9,391 nt of DNA from an uncultured Bacteroidota bacterium (GCA_903933995.1 CAIZMD010000794.1:1-9391); one strand, 5' to 3'; numbered from the stretch's first letter, positions 1 through 6,666 are shown. Program-made: numbers and translations. The notes: generated from the letters alone by a model not told the origin.

Positions 1-844
1 ATGCAACAACAGTTTGTTTTGAAACACCTAATCCATCTATACCTAATTCTACCACATCTCCAGCTTTTAAATAAGTAGGAGGATTCATTCCCAAACCAAC
101 GCCTGCTGGGGTTCCTGTAGAAATGATATCTCCTGGCAACAAAGTCATAAATTGACTGATATAGGATATTAATTGGGGCACATTAAAAATGAGGTCATCA
201 GTGTTGCTGTCTTGAACAATTTTACCATTTAAAGACAACCACAAACGAAGACTATGTGGATCTTTAATTTCCTCTTTAGATACCATCCAAGGCCCTAAAG
301 GCGCAAAAGTATCACAACCCTTACCCTTGTCCCAAGTACCGCCTCTTTCAAGCTGAAATTCCCTTTCACTTACGTCATTGTGTAAGCAATATCCAGCTAC
401 ATAATTCATAGCATCTGCTTCAGTAACATAACTGGCTTTCTTTTCAATAACTACGGCCAGTTCCACCTCCCAGTCTGTTTTTACAGAATCACGAGGAATC
501 ATAATGGCATCATTGGGGCCAACAACAGCTGTTGTTGATTTGAAAAACAAAATGGGTTCAGTAGGTATGGCTGCTCCGGTTTCTTTAGCGTGCTTGGCAT
601 AATTCAGTCCAATACATACAATTTTAGAAGGTCTTGCAACAGGGCAACCCAAACGAATACCAGCTGGTATTTCTGGCAAAACTGTATTGTGTTGATCCAA
701 CATCCAAGCTAAATGGGGCAAACCACCATGCTCAAAAAAGAACTCATCATAGTCTTTGATAAATCCTGATGTGTCATAATTTTTTCCGTCTTTGTGAATT
801 CCAGGTTGCTCTTTTCCTGGTTCACCAAATCTGATCAATTTCAT
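1..844 (-). CDS. FAH-family hydrolase, probable 2,4-diketo-3-deoxy-L-fuconate hydrolase (3' end cut by window edge)
   Basis: The ATG at 842-844 opens a frame of 281 codons that reaches the window edge without a stop. Family members are about 285 residues, so only a few C-terminal residues are missing. It shows the fumarylacetoacetate hydrolase signature: IGLNYAKHA near residues 78-86 (H85 is the likely catalytic histidine), the acidic metal ligands E126 and E128 in WEVEL, D157 in HNDVSERE, and STGTPAGVG in the C-terminal third. Family members hydrolyse C-C bonds in diketo acids with a divalent metal in the cytoplasm. As the last visible gene of a fucose operon, 21 bp after the fucosidase, its inferred substrate is 2,4-diketo-3-deoxy-L-fuconate, giving pyruvate and L-lactate. 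The same family serves L-rhamnonate and other sugar-acid routes, so the family call is firm but the substrate rests on context. Confidence 0.85.
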   Translation of the reverse strand, partial: MKLIRFGEPGKEQPGIHKDGKNYDTSGFIKDYDEFFFEHGGLPHLAWMLDQHNTVLPEIPAGIRLGCPVARPSKIVCIGLNYAKHAKETGAAIPTEPILFFKSTTAVVGPNDAIMIPRDSVKTDWEVELAVVIEKKASYVTEADAMNYVAGYCLHNDVSEREFQLERGGTWDKGKGCDTFAPLGPWMVSKEEIKDPHSLRLWLSLNGKIVQDSNTDDLIFNVPQLISYISQFMTLLPGDIISTGTPAGVGLGMNPPTYLKAGDVVELGIDGLGVSKQTVVA

Positions 845-865
845 ATTTCGATTGCTTTGCTTTTC

Positions 866-2191
866 CTAATTCAATTGTATAATGGTATCAATATCATCTA
901 ATTTGATACCCTCTAAATAAATAAATAATCCTTCAGGTAATTGTTTAAAACTAACCGCTGTTCCTTTACCATAAAGGCTTGCTTTGGTTACTTTCTCTGT
1001 ATACTTGGGTATAAATACAAAATTGTTATTGTCTTTCTTATCCAAGATGTGAACGAATTTGTTTTGCTGATTCCCCGTTACTACTCCCCAATCTTGTGCA
1101 TTTACAAAATTACCACGAGTGCCAATTACTGTCTTCCCATTTAGCTTCATCCATTCCCCAACTTTAGCAAGGGTATCAACAAATTCTTGCTGAATCATCC
1201 CTGTTGGTTTAGGCCCTACATTTAATAAGAAATTGGCATTTCTTCCTGCTGCATTCACCATGTAATGAACTAATTGTTTGGAAGATTTAAAACTCCTATC
1301 GGTGATATTAAATCCCCATGCATCATTCATGGTCTCACAGGTTTCCAATGGAAGGGCAGAAATATCGGCCCCGCCAAAACCTGTGGTATTTCTTCCTGGT
1401 AAGTCTTTTTCAAACATTTGAAAATCTTCTCCAGCAATGGGAGACAAATGGTGATTGTTGCCAATTAAACAGGCTGGTTGCAATTGGTGAATCAAAGAAT
1501 AAATTTCTTCATAATGCCAATTTACTTTTGACTGTAAGGTCTTGTCATGGTCATTGTCTAATTGATCCCAATGTCCATCAAACCAAATACCTGAAACCTC
1601 TCCATAATTGGTTAATAATTCCGTTAATTGGGCTTTCATAAATTTGATATAAGATGGCCAATCAGACTTGGTTGTTCTTCCAGCTTTTTTGCCTGTCTTA
1701 CCTGTTTCCCATTGGTAGTCTGTTCTATACCAGTCTAATAAAGAATAATAGAAAAATATTTTGATTCCCTGTTTGTGACACTCATCTGCCAATTGTTTTA
1801 CAATATCCTTACCATATGGCGTATTCATGATATTCCAATCAGATTGCTTGGTATTGAAATTGCTAAAGCCATCATGGTGGCGCGTAATCAGGGTAATATA
1901 TTGCATACCCGCATTCTTGGCAATGGATACCCATTCCTTGGCATTAAAAGCGGTTGGATTAAATACTTTTTGCAACATGGCATAATCCTCTGCCCTAATC
2001 CCTCTATTGTTCATCACCCATTCTCCATGACCAAGAACACTGGATGCACCCCAGTGAATAAACATTCCAAACTTCATGTCTTGGAACAGGGCTCTGGCTT
2101 CTAGATTTTGTTTACTAGGTTGATAGCCAGGTTGAGCATTTGATGCAAATAAGCTAAAGCTTAGACATGCAAGGAGCAATAGTTGTTTCAT
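866..2191 (-). CDS. exported GH29 alpha-L-fucosidase
   Basis: This 441-residue glycoside hydrolase family 29 enzyme removes terminal L-fucose from glycans. A typical signal peptide (MKQ, a Leu-rich core, then SNAQ near residue 20) lacks a lipobox, so a periplasmic or secreted location is likely. The catalytic barrel shows KFGMFIHWG (40-48), TRHHDGF (103-109), FYYSLLDWY (147-155) and the nucleophile motif GIWFDG with D205. E261 in DFQMFEKDLPG is a plausible acid/base by position, but this residue is poorly conserved in GH29 and is inferred. The segment NANFLLNVGPKPTG closes the barrel, and a short beta-rich C-terminal region follows. It lies 9 bp after the SDR gene and 21 bp before the FAH gene, so it is co-transcribed with cytosolic fucose enzymes and would supply their substrate. 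Linkage preference cannot be read from the sequence. Confidence 0.93.
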   Translation of the reverse strand: MKQLLLLACLSFSLFASNAQPGYQPSKQNLEARALFQDMKFGMFIHWGASSVLGHGEWVMNNRGIRAEDYAMLQKVFNPTAFNAKEWVSIAKNAGMQYITLITRHHDGFSNFNTKQSDWNIMNTPYGKDIVKQLADECHKQGIKIFFYYSLLDWYRTDYQWETGKTGKKAGRTTKSDWPSYIKFMKAQLTELLTNYGEVSGIWFDGHWDQLDNDHDKTLQSKVNWHYEEIYSLIHQLQPACLIGNNHHLSPIAGEDFQMFEKDLPGRNTTGFGGADISALPLETCETMNDAWGFNITDRSFKSSKQLVHYMVNAAGRNANFLLNVGPKPTGMIQQEFVDTLAKVGEWMKLNGKTVIGTRGNFVNAQDWGVVTGNQQNKFVHILDKKDNNNFVFIPKYTEKVTKASLYGKGTAVSFKQLPEGLFIYLEGIKLDDIDTIIQLN

Positions 2192-2200
2192 ATAACAGTA

Positions 2201-2965
2201 TTAATTGTTCAAAGTAATAAAACCTCCATCAATTGGATAATCGTTTCCCGTAATAAAACCGGCTTGATCACTGCATAAATACAAGGCCAATGCAGCAATT
2301 TCTTCTACTGATCCCATTCTACCAATTGGCTGACTTTGTGATAATTTCTCAAACATTTCTGATTCTTTACCAGGATAGTTTTTGGCTATAAACCCATCCA
2401 CAAATGGCGTATGTACCCTTGCTGGAGAAATGGAATTACATCGGATATTTTGGTGCAGATAGTCTCTTGCTACACTTAATGTCATAGCAAAAATGGCTCC
2501 CTTACTCATGCTATAGGCAAACCTATCAACCAATCCAACATGGGCCGCTATTGAAGCCATATTTAAAATACTACCTCCTCCATTTGCTTTTAAATGTGGA
2601 ATAGCAGCAAACATGGTATTATAAGCCCCTTCTACATTTACTTTAAATATCCGATTAAAATCTTCAGATGCCGTATTTTCTAAATTACCTACATGTGCAA
2701 TGCCAGCATTATTAATCAAGATGTCAATAGGTCCAATCCCTTTAAAAATATTTACCAACTCGGCCTGATTACTTACATCACAACCATGTGCTGATGCTTT
2801 GCCACCAAAGGCTATAATTTCATTTACTACCTCTAAAGCTGCTGCTTCATTAAAATCCAATATAAATACTTCTGCTCCTTGCTTTGCAAATAAAAGGGCA
2901 ATGGCCTTTCCTATTCCACTTGCTGCTCCAGTTATAACTGCTTTCTTATTATCCAAACTAAACAT
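2201..2965 (-). CDS. SDR oxidoreductase, probable 2-keto-3-deoxy-L-fuconate dehydrogenase
   Basis: This 254-residue classical short-chain dehydrogenase has the cofactor motif TGAASGIG (12-19), D37 at the end of beta-2 (which favours NAD+ over NADP+), D63, NNAG (85-88), and catalytic N110, S138, Y151 and K155 in YSMSK. It ends with the usual IDGGF segment. R148 just before the catalytic Tyr and R216 in IGRMG sit where, from memory of the DHRS6/BDH2 type of SDR, arginines bind a substrate carboxylate. This favours an acid substrate (2-keto-3-deoxy-L-fuconate) over the neutral sugar L-fucose. The gene follows the mutarotase by 7 bp, with a purine-rich AAGGG stretch before the ATG that overlaps the mutarotase stop codon. 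L-fucose dehydrogenase is the main alternative, since it is also an SDR. The family call is certain; the substrate is inferred. Confidence 0.85.
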   Translation of the reverse strand: MFSLDNKKAVITGAASGIGKAIALLFAKQGAEVFILDFNEAAALEVVNEIIAFGGKASAHGCDVSNQAELVNIFKGIGPIDILINNAGIAHVGNLENTASEDFNRIFKVNVEGAYNTMFAAIPHLKANGGGSILNMASIAAHVGLVDRFAYSMSKGAIFAMTLSVARDYLHQNIRCNSISPARVHTPFVDGFIAKNYPGKESEMFEKLSQSQPIGRMGSVEEIAALALYLCSDQAGFITGNDYPIDGGFITLNN

Positions 2966-2972
2966 CTTACCC

Positions 2973-3305
2973 TTATTTAAGTGAAAAAATCTCTGTCATC
3001 AACATCCATTTTTCTCCATTTTTTGCAAATGGAAGCGCATTTTGAAATTGCCACATTAAGGTTTCCCATTCTTGAACTCGCGGATTATTTGCGTCTGCAG
3101 CAGCTTTAGCTTCAAAACTAAAAGCATCCGTAGTTTCCATAATCATAAACATCCTAGTTGCTACCCTATAGATTTTCATGTCCTCAATTCCTGCATCTCT
3201 AATACTATCTAAGACTTCTGGCCAAACTTGTTGATGCCATTTTTCATATTGGGCAATCAATGCCTCGTCATCATATAGGTCCAAGGCCAAACAATATCTT
3301 TTCAT
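2973..3305 (-). CDS. L-rhamnose/L-fucose mutarotase, RhaM-type (DUF718)
   Basis: This 110-residue protein matches the RhaM/YiiL mutarotase family (usually about 105 residues), which interconverts alpha and beta anomers of 6-deoxy sugars. The family active-site pair is visible as Y20 and H24 in the segment YEKWHQQVWPE, equivalent to Tyr18 and His22 of E. coli RhaM, and W28-P29-E30 follows as expected. A Trp-rich stretch (WETLMWQFQ) and a final hydrophobic strand complete the fold. It has no signal peptide and is cytosolic. Lying 11 bp after the fucP-like gene and 7 bp before the SDR, it most likely acts on newly imported L-fucose, preparing the anomer used by a fucose dehydrogenase. It is unrelated in sequence to FucU, the mutarotase of the E. 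coli fucose operon. L-rhamnose as substrate cannot be excluded from sequence alone. Confidence 0.88.
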   Translation of the reverse strand: MKRYCLALDLYDDEALIAQYEKWHQQVWPEVLDSIRDAGIEDMKIYRVATRMFMIMETTDAFSFEAKAAADANNPRVQEWETLMWQFQNALPFAKNGEKWMLMTEIFSLK

Positions 3306-3316
3306 GGTCTATTTTT

Positions 3317-4567
3317 TTAATTAAGTTCTTTTACTTCATGTCCTTTCCATCCAAAATAGAAGATAACTGCAAAACAAACCAGTGGTACAGCATATCCAAT
3401 TTGAATACTTCCGGTAACATCGCTGATATATCCTAAAATGGGGGGTAATAAGGCACCACCAACAATTGACATAATAATCAATGAGCTTCCCATTTCCGTA
3501 TCGGATTCCAATTTTTTAATGCCCAGATCAAAGATGGTAGGGAACATGATAGACATGAAAAAGGATATCCCAATGACTGCATATACAGTTGCCATACCAG
3601 TCATGGTAATGGCGGCCAAACTCAACAATACACACATAGCGGCATAGAATGCCAACAATTTGTTAGGTGCTATAAAACGCATAAAAAAGGTTCCTGCAAA
3701 TCTCCCAATCATAAACGCCATTCCGCATCCCCATCCCAAATAATCTGCTGCTTGCATCTTGGTTAAGCCTGCTGATTTGATGGCAAAAAGAATGAAAAAA
3801 CTAAATACACAAACCTGTGCACCTACATAAAAAAATTGCGCAATTACTGCCCACCTGAGGTGTGAATGTCTTAAGGTATGTAGAATGCTCTTGCCCCCTG
3901 TTTCATTTTCTTTTTCTTTAATCTCGGGTAATTTAAGGAAAGCAAAAACTACTGTAATCACTAGAATTACAAGACCCAATACCATATAAGGCGTCTTTAC
4001 ACTTGCTGCTTCTGAAGCCAAAGCAATTGTTCTCGCAGATTCGCTCATTGCCGCCAATGCCTCTTCACTATTTCCTTCTACCAATATCATCCTTGCCCCA
4101 ATAATGGGAGCTAACGTTGCAGCTAATCCATTAAATGATTGTGCAAAGTTTAAACGTTGTGTAGAAGTTGCAGGATCTCCCAATAAAGAAGCATAAGGAT
4201 TGGCTGCTGTCTCTAAAATGGTTAATCCACAGGCTATAATAAATAATGCCATTAAAAAAAACAAGTATTGCTGTGTATTTGCTGCGGGAATAAACAAAAA
4301 AGACCCAATTGCAAACAAAGACAAGCCAGTAATGATCCCTGCTTTATACCCATATTTTTTCATCAGATAACCAGCAGGTAAAGCCATTACAAAATAGGCT
4401 ATGAATACAGCGGAATCAATTAAGGAAGACTGAAGGGTAGTTAAACTAAATGACTTTTTTAAATGCGGGATGAGAATGGGGTCTAGGTTATGTACAAATC
4501 CCCACATAAAAAAAAGGGAAGTGATCATGGCAAATGCAAACTTGGTAGATGCGGATGTTTGGCTCAT
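3317..4567 (-). CDS. fucP: L-fucose:H+ symporter, FucP-type MFS permease
   Basis: This 416-residue protein is a 12-segment major facilitator transporter of the FHS/FucP family. Recognisable landmarks are FMWGFVHNLDPILIP (20-34) in helix 1, GYLMKKYGYKAGI (66-78) in the helix 2-3 loop, ILETAANPY (117-125) with E119 matching the proton-coupling E135 of E. coli FucP, and LNFAQSFN (139-146) with Q143 and N146 matching the sugar-binding Q159 and N162. Later segments include AQFFYVGAQ, IGRFAGTFFM and a MFPTIFDLGIKKL stretch. It imports fucose across the inner membrane with protons. It is the first gene of the operon and faces the IclR gene. In helix 1 the acidic residue is D29 followed by P30, so it sits one position earlier than Asp46 of E. 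coli FucP. Glucose/galactose permeases share this family; fucose is chosen from the fucosidase next to it. Confidence 0.87.
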   Translation of the reverse strand: MSQTSASTKFAFAMITSLFFMWGFVHNLDPILIPHLKKSFSLTTLQSSLIDSAVFIAYFVMALPAGYLMKKYGYKAGIITGLSLFAIGSFLFIPAANTQQYLFFLMALFIIACGLTILETAANPYASLLGDPATSTQRLNFAQSFNGLAATLAPIIGARMILVEGNSEEALAAMSESARTIALASEAASVKTPYMVLGLVILVITVVFAFLKLPEIKEKENETGGKSILHTLRHSHLRWAVIAQFFYVGAQVCVFSFFILFAIKSAGLTKMQAADYLGWGCGMAFMIGRFAGTFFMRFIAPNKLLAFYAAMCVLLSLAAITMTGMATVYAVIGISFFMSIMFPTIFDLGIKKLESDTEMGSSLIIMSIVGGALLPPILGYISDVTGSIQIGYAVPLVCFAVIFYFGWKGHEVKELN

Positions 4568-4683
4568 GGCAATCGTTTCGGTTTATTTTTTATCCTTTGT
4601 AAATAAACCGATTATTCAAGATGGTAAAGTAAAATTTTATTAGGTGGAATTAATGATTCAAATTTGTTGACCAATTTTAGCTT
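4568..4683. promoter_or_regulatory. divergent control region between the fucose operon and the IclR gene
   Basis: This 116-bp, strongly AT-rich gap must hold the promoters of both divergent units. It contains the 11-bp inverted repeat listed separately near fucP, a 10-bp perfect palindrome TAAAATTTTA at 4630-4639, and CAAATTTG at 4659-4666. The last is self-complementary and one base from the Bacteroidota -7 consensus TAnnTTTG, but I see no well-placed TTG for a -33 element, so no promoter can be assigned. Neither start codon has a clear Shine-Dalgarno site, as is common in Bacteroidota. Confidence 0.6.
4578..4611. repeat. perfect 11-bp inverted repeat, candidate operator
   Basis: The arms TCGGTTTATTT (4578-4588) and AAATAAACCGA (4601-4611) are exact reverse complements separated by 12 bp, giving about 23 bp (two helical turns) between arm centres. 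The repeat lies 10 bp upstream of the fucP start codon. It could be two half-sites bound by the divergently encoded IclR dimer or tetramer, or, if inside the transcript, a hairpin near the fucP translation start. The repeat is directly visible; its role is inferred. Confidence 0.65.
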
Positions 4684-5418
4684 ATGATACAGGTTGTTCA
4701 CAGGGCATTGAATATTTTGGAATACGTTGCCAAAGATGGCAACAAACCCAAACTCATGGGGCAGATTGCACAAGACCTGGATTTAAATACCGCAACATGC
4801 GCCAATATCATCAAGACCCTGGTACAAAGGGGGTATTTGGAAAAATCTGATTTACAAAAGGGATATATCATTGGTCCCCAACTCAAAGAATTGACTGGGA
4901 AACAACAACCACATGTAAAATTGATTGCTGCTGCTAGCATTCAAATGGATCTGATTTCAGAACAATTAAATGAAAAGTGCTTGTTGGCAGTGTTAAAAGC
5001 TGATAAAAGACAGGTGATTTATAAAAACAATTGCTCACAAATGGTTCAAGCCACTACCCCAGATGAAAAGAAAGCATACGACTCTTCAACTGGCAGACTT
5101 TTGGTGGCCATGTTACCAGATGAAACACTAGAGAGATTTGTACAAAATTATGGGCTCCCCCCAAGTGCTATATGGCCTGACGCGGATAGTCCAGCCAAAT
5201 TCATGGCGCAAATTCAACAAATTCGTAAAAATAGATATGCCTTAATTGAAGACAGTAAACAAGTTATTGGAATTGCCAGTCCTGTGTATCAACAAAATGA
5301 GTTGGTAGCTAGCTTAAGCATTTATCTGCCTGCTTTTAGATTTAGTAATACTATTAGAAAAAAAATGATTCAATTATGCCTGGCTGGCGCCGATGCAATA
5401 TCGGCCCAACTCTCCTAA
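4684..5418 (+). CDS. IclR-family transcriptional regulator, probable regulator of the fucose operon
   Basis: This 244-residue protein has the two-domain IclR layout. The N-terminal winged helix-turn-helix spans about residues 1-60: MIQVVHRALNILEYVA, then LMGQIAQDLDLNTATCANIIKTLV-type helices and a wing with the turn RGYLEKSD. The C-terminal effector domain shows the family's AYDSSTGRLLVAMLP stretch, the IRKNRYALIEDSKQVIGIASPVY segment and a closing SLSIYLP strand. IclR proteins are dimeric or tetrameric DNA-binding repressors or activators that respond to small carboxylates and related metabolites. It diverges from fucP over 116 bp, the standard arrangement for a local regulator. A keto-acid intermediate of fucose oxidation is a reasonable inducer, but this is inference. 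It is slightly short at the N-terminus, starting almost directly at the first helix. It ends 4 bp before the stop codon of the convergent 92-residue gene. Confidence 0.9.
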   Translation: MIQVVHRALNILEYVAKDGNKPKLMGQIAQDLDLNTATCANIIKTLVQRGYLEKSDLQKGYIIGPQLKELTGKQQPHVKLIAAASIQMDLISEQLNEKCLLAVLKADKRQVIYKNNCSQMVQATTPDEKKAYDSSTGRLLVAMLPDETLERFVQNYGLPPSAIWPDADSPAKFMAQIQQIRKNRYALIEDSKQVIGIASPVYQQNELVASLSIYLPAFRFSNTIRKKMIQLCLAGADAISAQLS

Positions 5419-5422
5419 GCAT

Positions 5423-5701
5423 TTAAACGTCTAAGTCCGTTGCTGTTTTAAGCAATCTTTCTAGTTTTAAGATGATGGCTTGCAAAACATGGCTATTATT
5501 CATTTGTCCTTCAATTAGTTTCCAATCCAGTCTTTTATTTTTCAACCCTTTTATCCTTAACAAGGGTCTATTTGATTGCAAGACAATGCTTCTGTTTTTA
5601 CCCATTACTTTAATACGCTCTACTTGCTCAGATAAATAAATCCTTTCTGCTTTTAAATGCAAGTCTTTTTGGTCAAATCGAATGATAAAATGCCATTCCA
5701 T
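5423..5701 (-). CDS. small protein of unknown function (92 aa)
   Basis: I do not recognise this protein. It has 92 residues, no signal peptide and no membrane segment. The N-terminal half (MEWHFIIRF, then alternating hydrophobic residues through RIKVMGKNRSIVLQSN) suggests several beta strands. A basic middle part (IKGLKNKRLDWKLIEG) leads to a C-terminal amphipathic helix around residues 70-87 (HVLQAIILKLERLLK). It is Lys/Arg-rich and probably cytosolic. It is convergent with the IclR gene (4 bp between stops) and lies 65 bp downstream of the beta-barrel gene on the same strand. A 23-bp palindrome ends 7 bp before its start. Reading as a real gene is supported by its codon use, the lack of a competing frame and its snug fit between neighbours, but I could not test conservation. 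Confidence 0.65.
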   Translation of the reverse strand: MEWHFIIRFDQKDLHLKAERIYLSEQVERIKVMGKNRSIVLQSNRPLLRIKGLKNKRLDWKLIEGQMNNSHVLQAIILKLERLLKTATDLDV

Positions 5702-5708
5702 TGTTCAA

Positions 5709-5731
5709 AAATACTAAATTATTTAGTATTT
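5709..5731. repeat. 23-bp AT-rich palindrome
   Basis: AAATACTAAAT and ATTTAGTATTT are perfect 11-bp reverse complements around a single central T. The palindrome lies 8-30 bp upstream of the start of the 92-residue gene and downstream of the beta-barrel gene on the same strand. Read on the minus strand it ends in TTTTT, so it could be a weak terminator for the barrel gene or an operator for the small gene. The minus strand also reads TATTTTTG at 5706-5713, an exact TAnnTTTG match, but no TTG lies at the expected upstream distance. Confidence 0.6.
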
Positions 5732-5766
5732 AGTCTATTTTCTAACTTTCTTTCTAATAAGAATAC

Positions 5767-6516
5767 TCATCTTTTAGCTGGTGGGCACTTGATGCCATTA
5801 CTACCAAATTGATAACTAATTCCCAGTTTTAGCGCATAATAAAAGTCTTTTGCTACAGGATTACCTGATTTACTAAAACCATCCATATAATCAGACATGG
5901 TTAACCTAAATCCAAGCTCTGAATGCAATGACCAACGTTCATTCAGAGCATATCTTAAACCAGCTCCAATGGGAATAACAGGCAAGACTTTAGGTGTATT
6001 TTTAAGTGTATCTATACCTAAGCCAAGTAAGGTGCTTGATTTGGGGTCAAATGCAGCAAGATTGATATTGCTCCAATCTCTATTGACTTTTATAAAGCTT
6101 AAGCCAAGACCAGCAAATAGATAAGGTGTTAGCCTCTTGGTTTGATCCAATGACTGGTCAGCAAAATCAAAAACAACTGCCGTAGAGAATTCTGTTACTG
6201 GTGTTTGAAATTGGAATGCCCGTAATTGCCTCCATGCTGGATCAGAATAAACAGATTCATCAGCACCAATTTGCCCTTTGAATAAACTTGCTTTAAGTGC
6301 AAAATGAGGAAAAAATTGTTTACTTATATTAATCCCAAATAAGGGCTTCACATTTTTAAATGAGCCCGCCATACTAGGAACTAAGTCACCTTGATATACT
6401 AGGGTACCTGTTTCTAATCCTATACTAATAGGCCTTGAATTGCCTTGACAAAAAGTGATACCAGAACTGACTAAGCAGCATACAAGTAGCTGAAGTTTTT
6501 TGGAAACAATGTACAT
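5767..6516 (-). CDS. outer-membrane beta-barrel protein, DUF6089-like
   Basis: This 249-residue exported protein has a signal peptide (basic SKK, then a hydrophobic core at residues 8-22, with likely cleavage around CQG). No lipobox is present. The mature part has the alternating strand pattern of an 8-10 stranded outer-membrane barrel. Features typical of the Bacteroidota DUF6089 group are the early YQGDL (41-45), an RAFQFQTPVTEFS strand (99-111), TPYLFAGLG (130-138), the PVIPIGAGLRYALNERWSLHSELGFR-type segment in the last third (split here by position) and a final aromatic-rich strand YYALKLGISYQFG. The family's function is unknown; some relatives are studied near gliding and type IX secretion genes, but nothing here links to that system. 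It faces rlmH across a 150-bp gap. Confidence 0.8.
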   Translation of the reverse strand: MYIVSKKLQLLVCCLVSSGITFCQGNSRPISIGLETGTLVYQGDLVPSMAGSFKNVKPLFGINISKQFFPHFALKASLFKGQIGADESVYSDPAWRQLRAFQFQTPVTEFSTAVVFDFADQSLDQTKRLTPYLFAGLGLSFIKVNRDWSNINLAAFDPKSSTLLGLGIDTLKNTPKVLPVIPIGAGLRYALNERWSLHSELGFRLTMSDYMDGFSKSGNPVAKDFYYALKLGISYQFGSNGIKCPPAKR

Positions 6517-6666
6517 GACCCTTGAATTTTAAGTGATTAAAAAATGGCATGTAGATCTGTTTCCCTAGGTTAAAATTTAAAAATGAAGTATGCTACTATA
6601 TCTCAGATACAATTATGTAGCCAACTGTTGTGAAGAAAATCATAAATCATTCTTTACTTTTAAGGT
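6517..6666. other. divergent intergenic region between the beta-barrel gene and rlmH
   Basis: This 150-bp AT-rich gap must supply promoters for both flanking genes. I find no exact TAnnTTTG element with a correctly spaced TTG on either strand, no strong inverted repeat and no RNA gene. TACTTTTA at 6655-6662 is one base from the -7 consensus but lies only 4 bp before the rlmH start and 24 bp from the nearest TTG, so I do not assign it. Confidence 0.4.

Noticed and set aside
941..2104. Plus-strand open frames at 941-1144, 1318-1641 and 1775-2104
   Set aside because: All lie antisense inside the GH29 fucosidase gene, whose motifs are intact, and their translations are low-complexity Cys/Ile-rich sequence with no family pattern.
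4698..4940. Minus-strand open frame of 80 codons
   Set aside because: Antisense shadow of the IclR winged-helix region, with no start context or recognisable protein features.
5706..5713. Exact minus-strand match TATTTTTG to the Bacteroidota -7 promoter element
   Set aside because: It ends 4 bp before the start codon and has no TTG at the expected upstream spacing; such matches are frequent by chance in AT-rich DNA.
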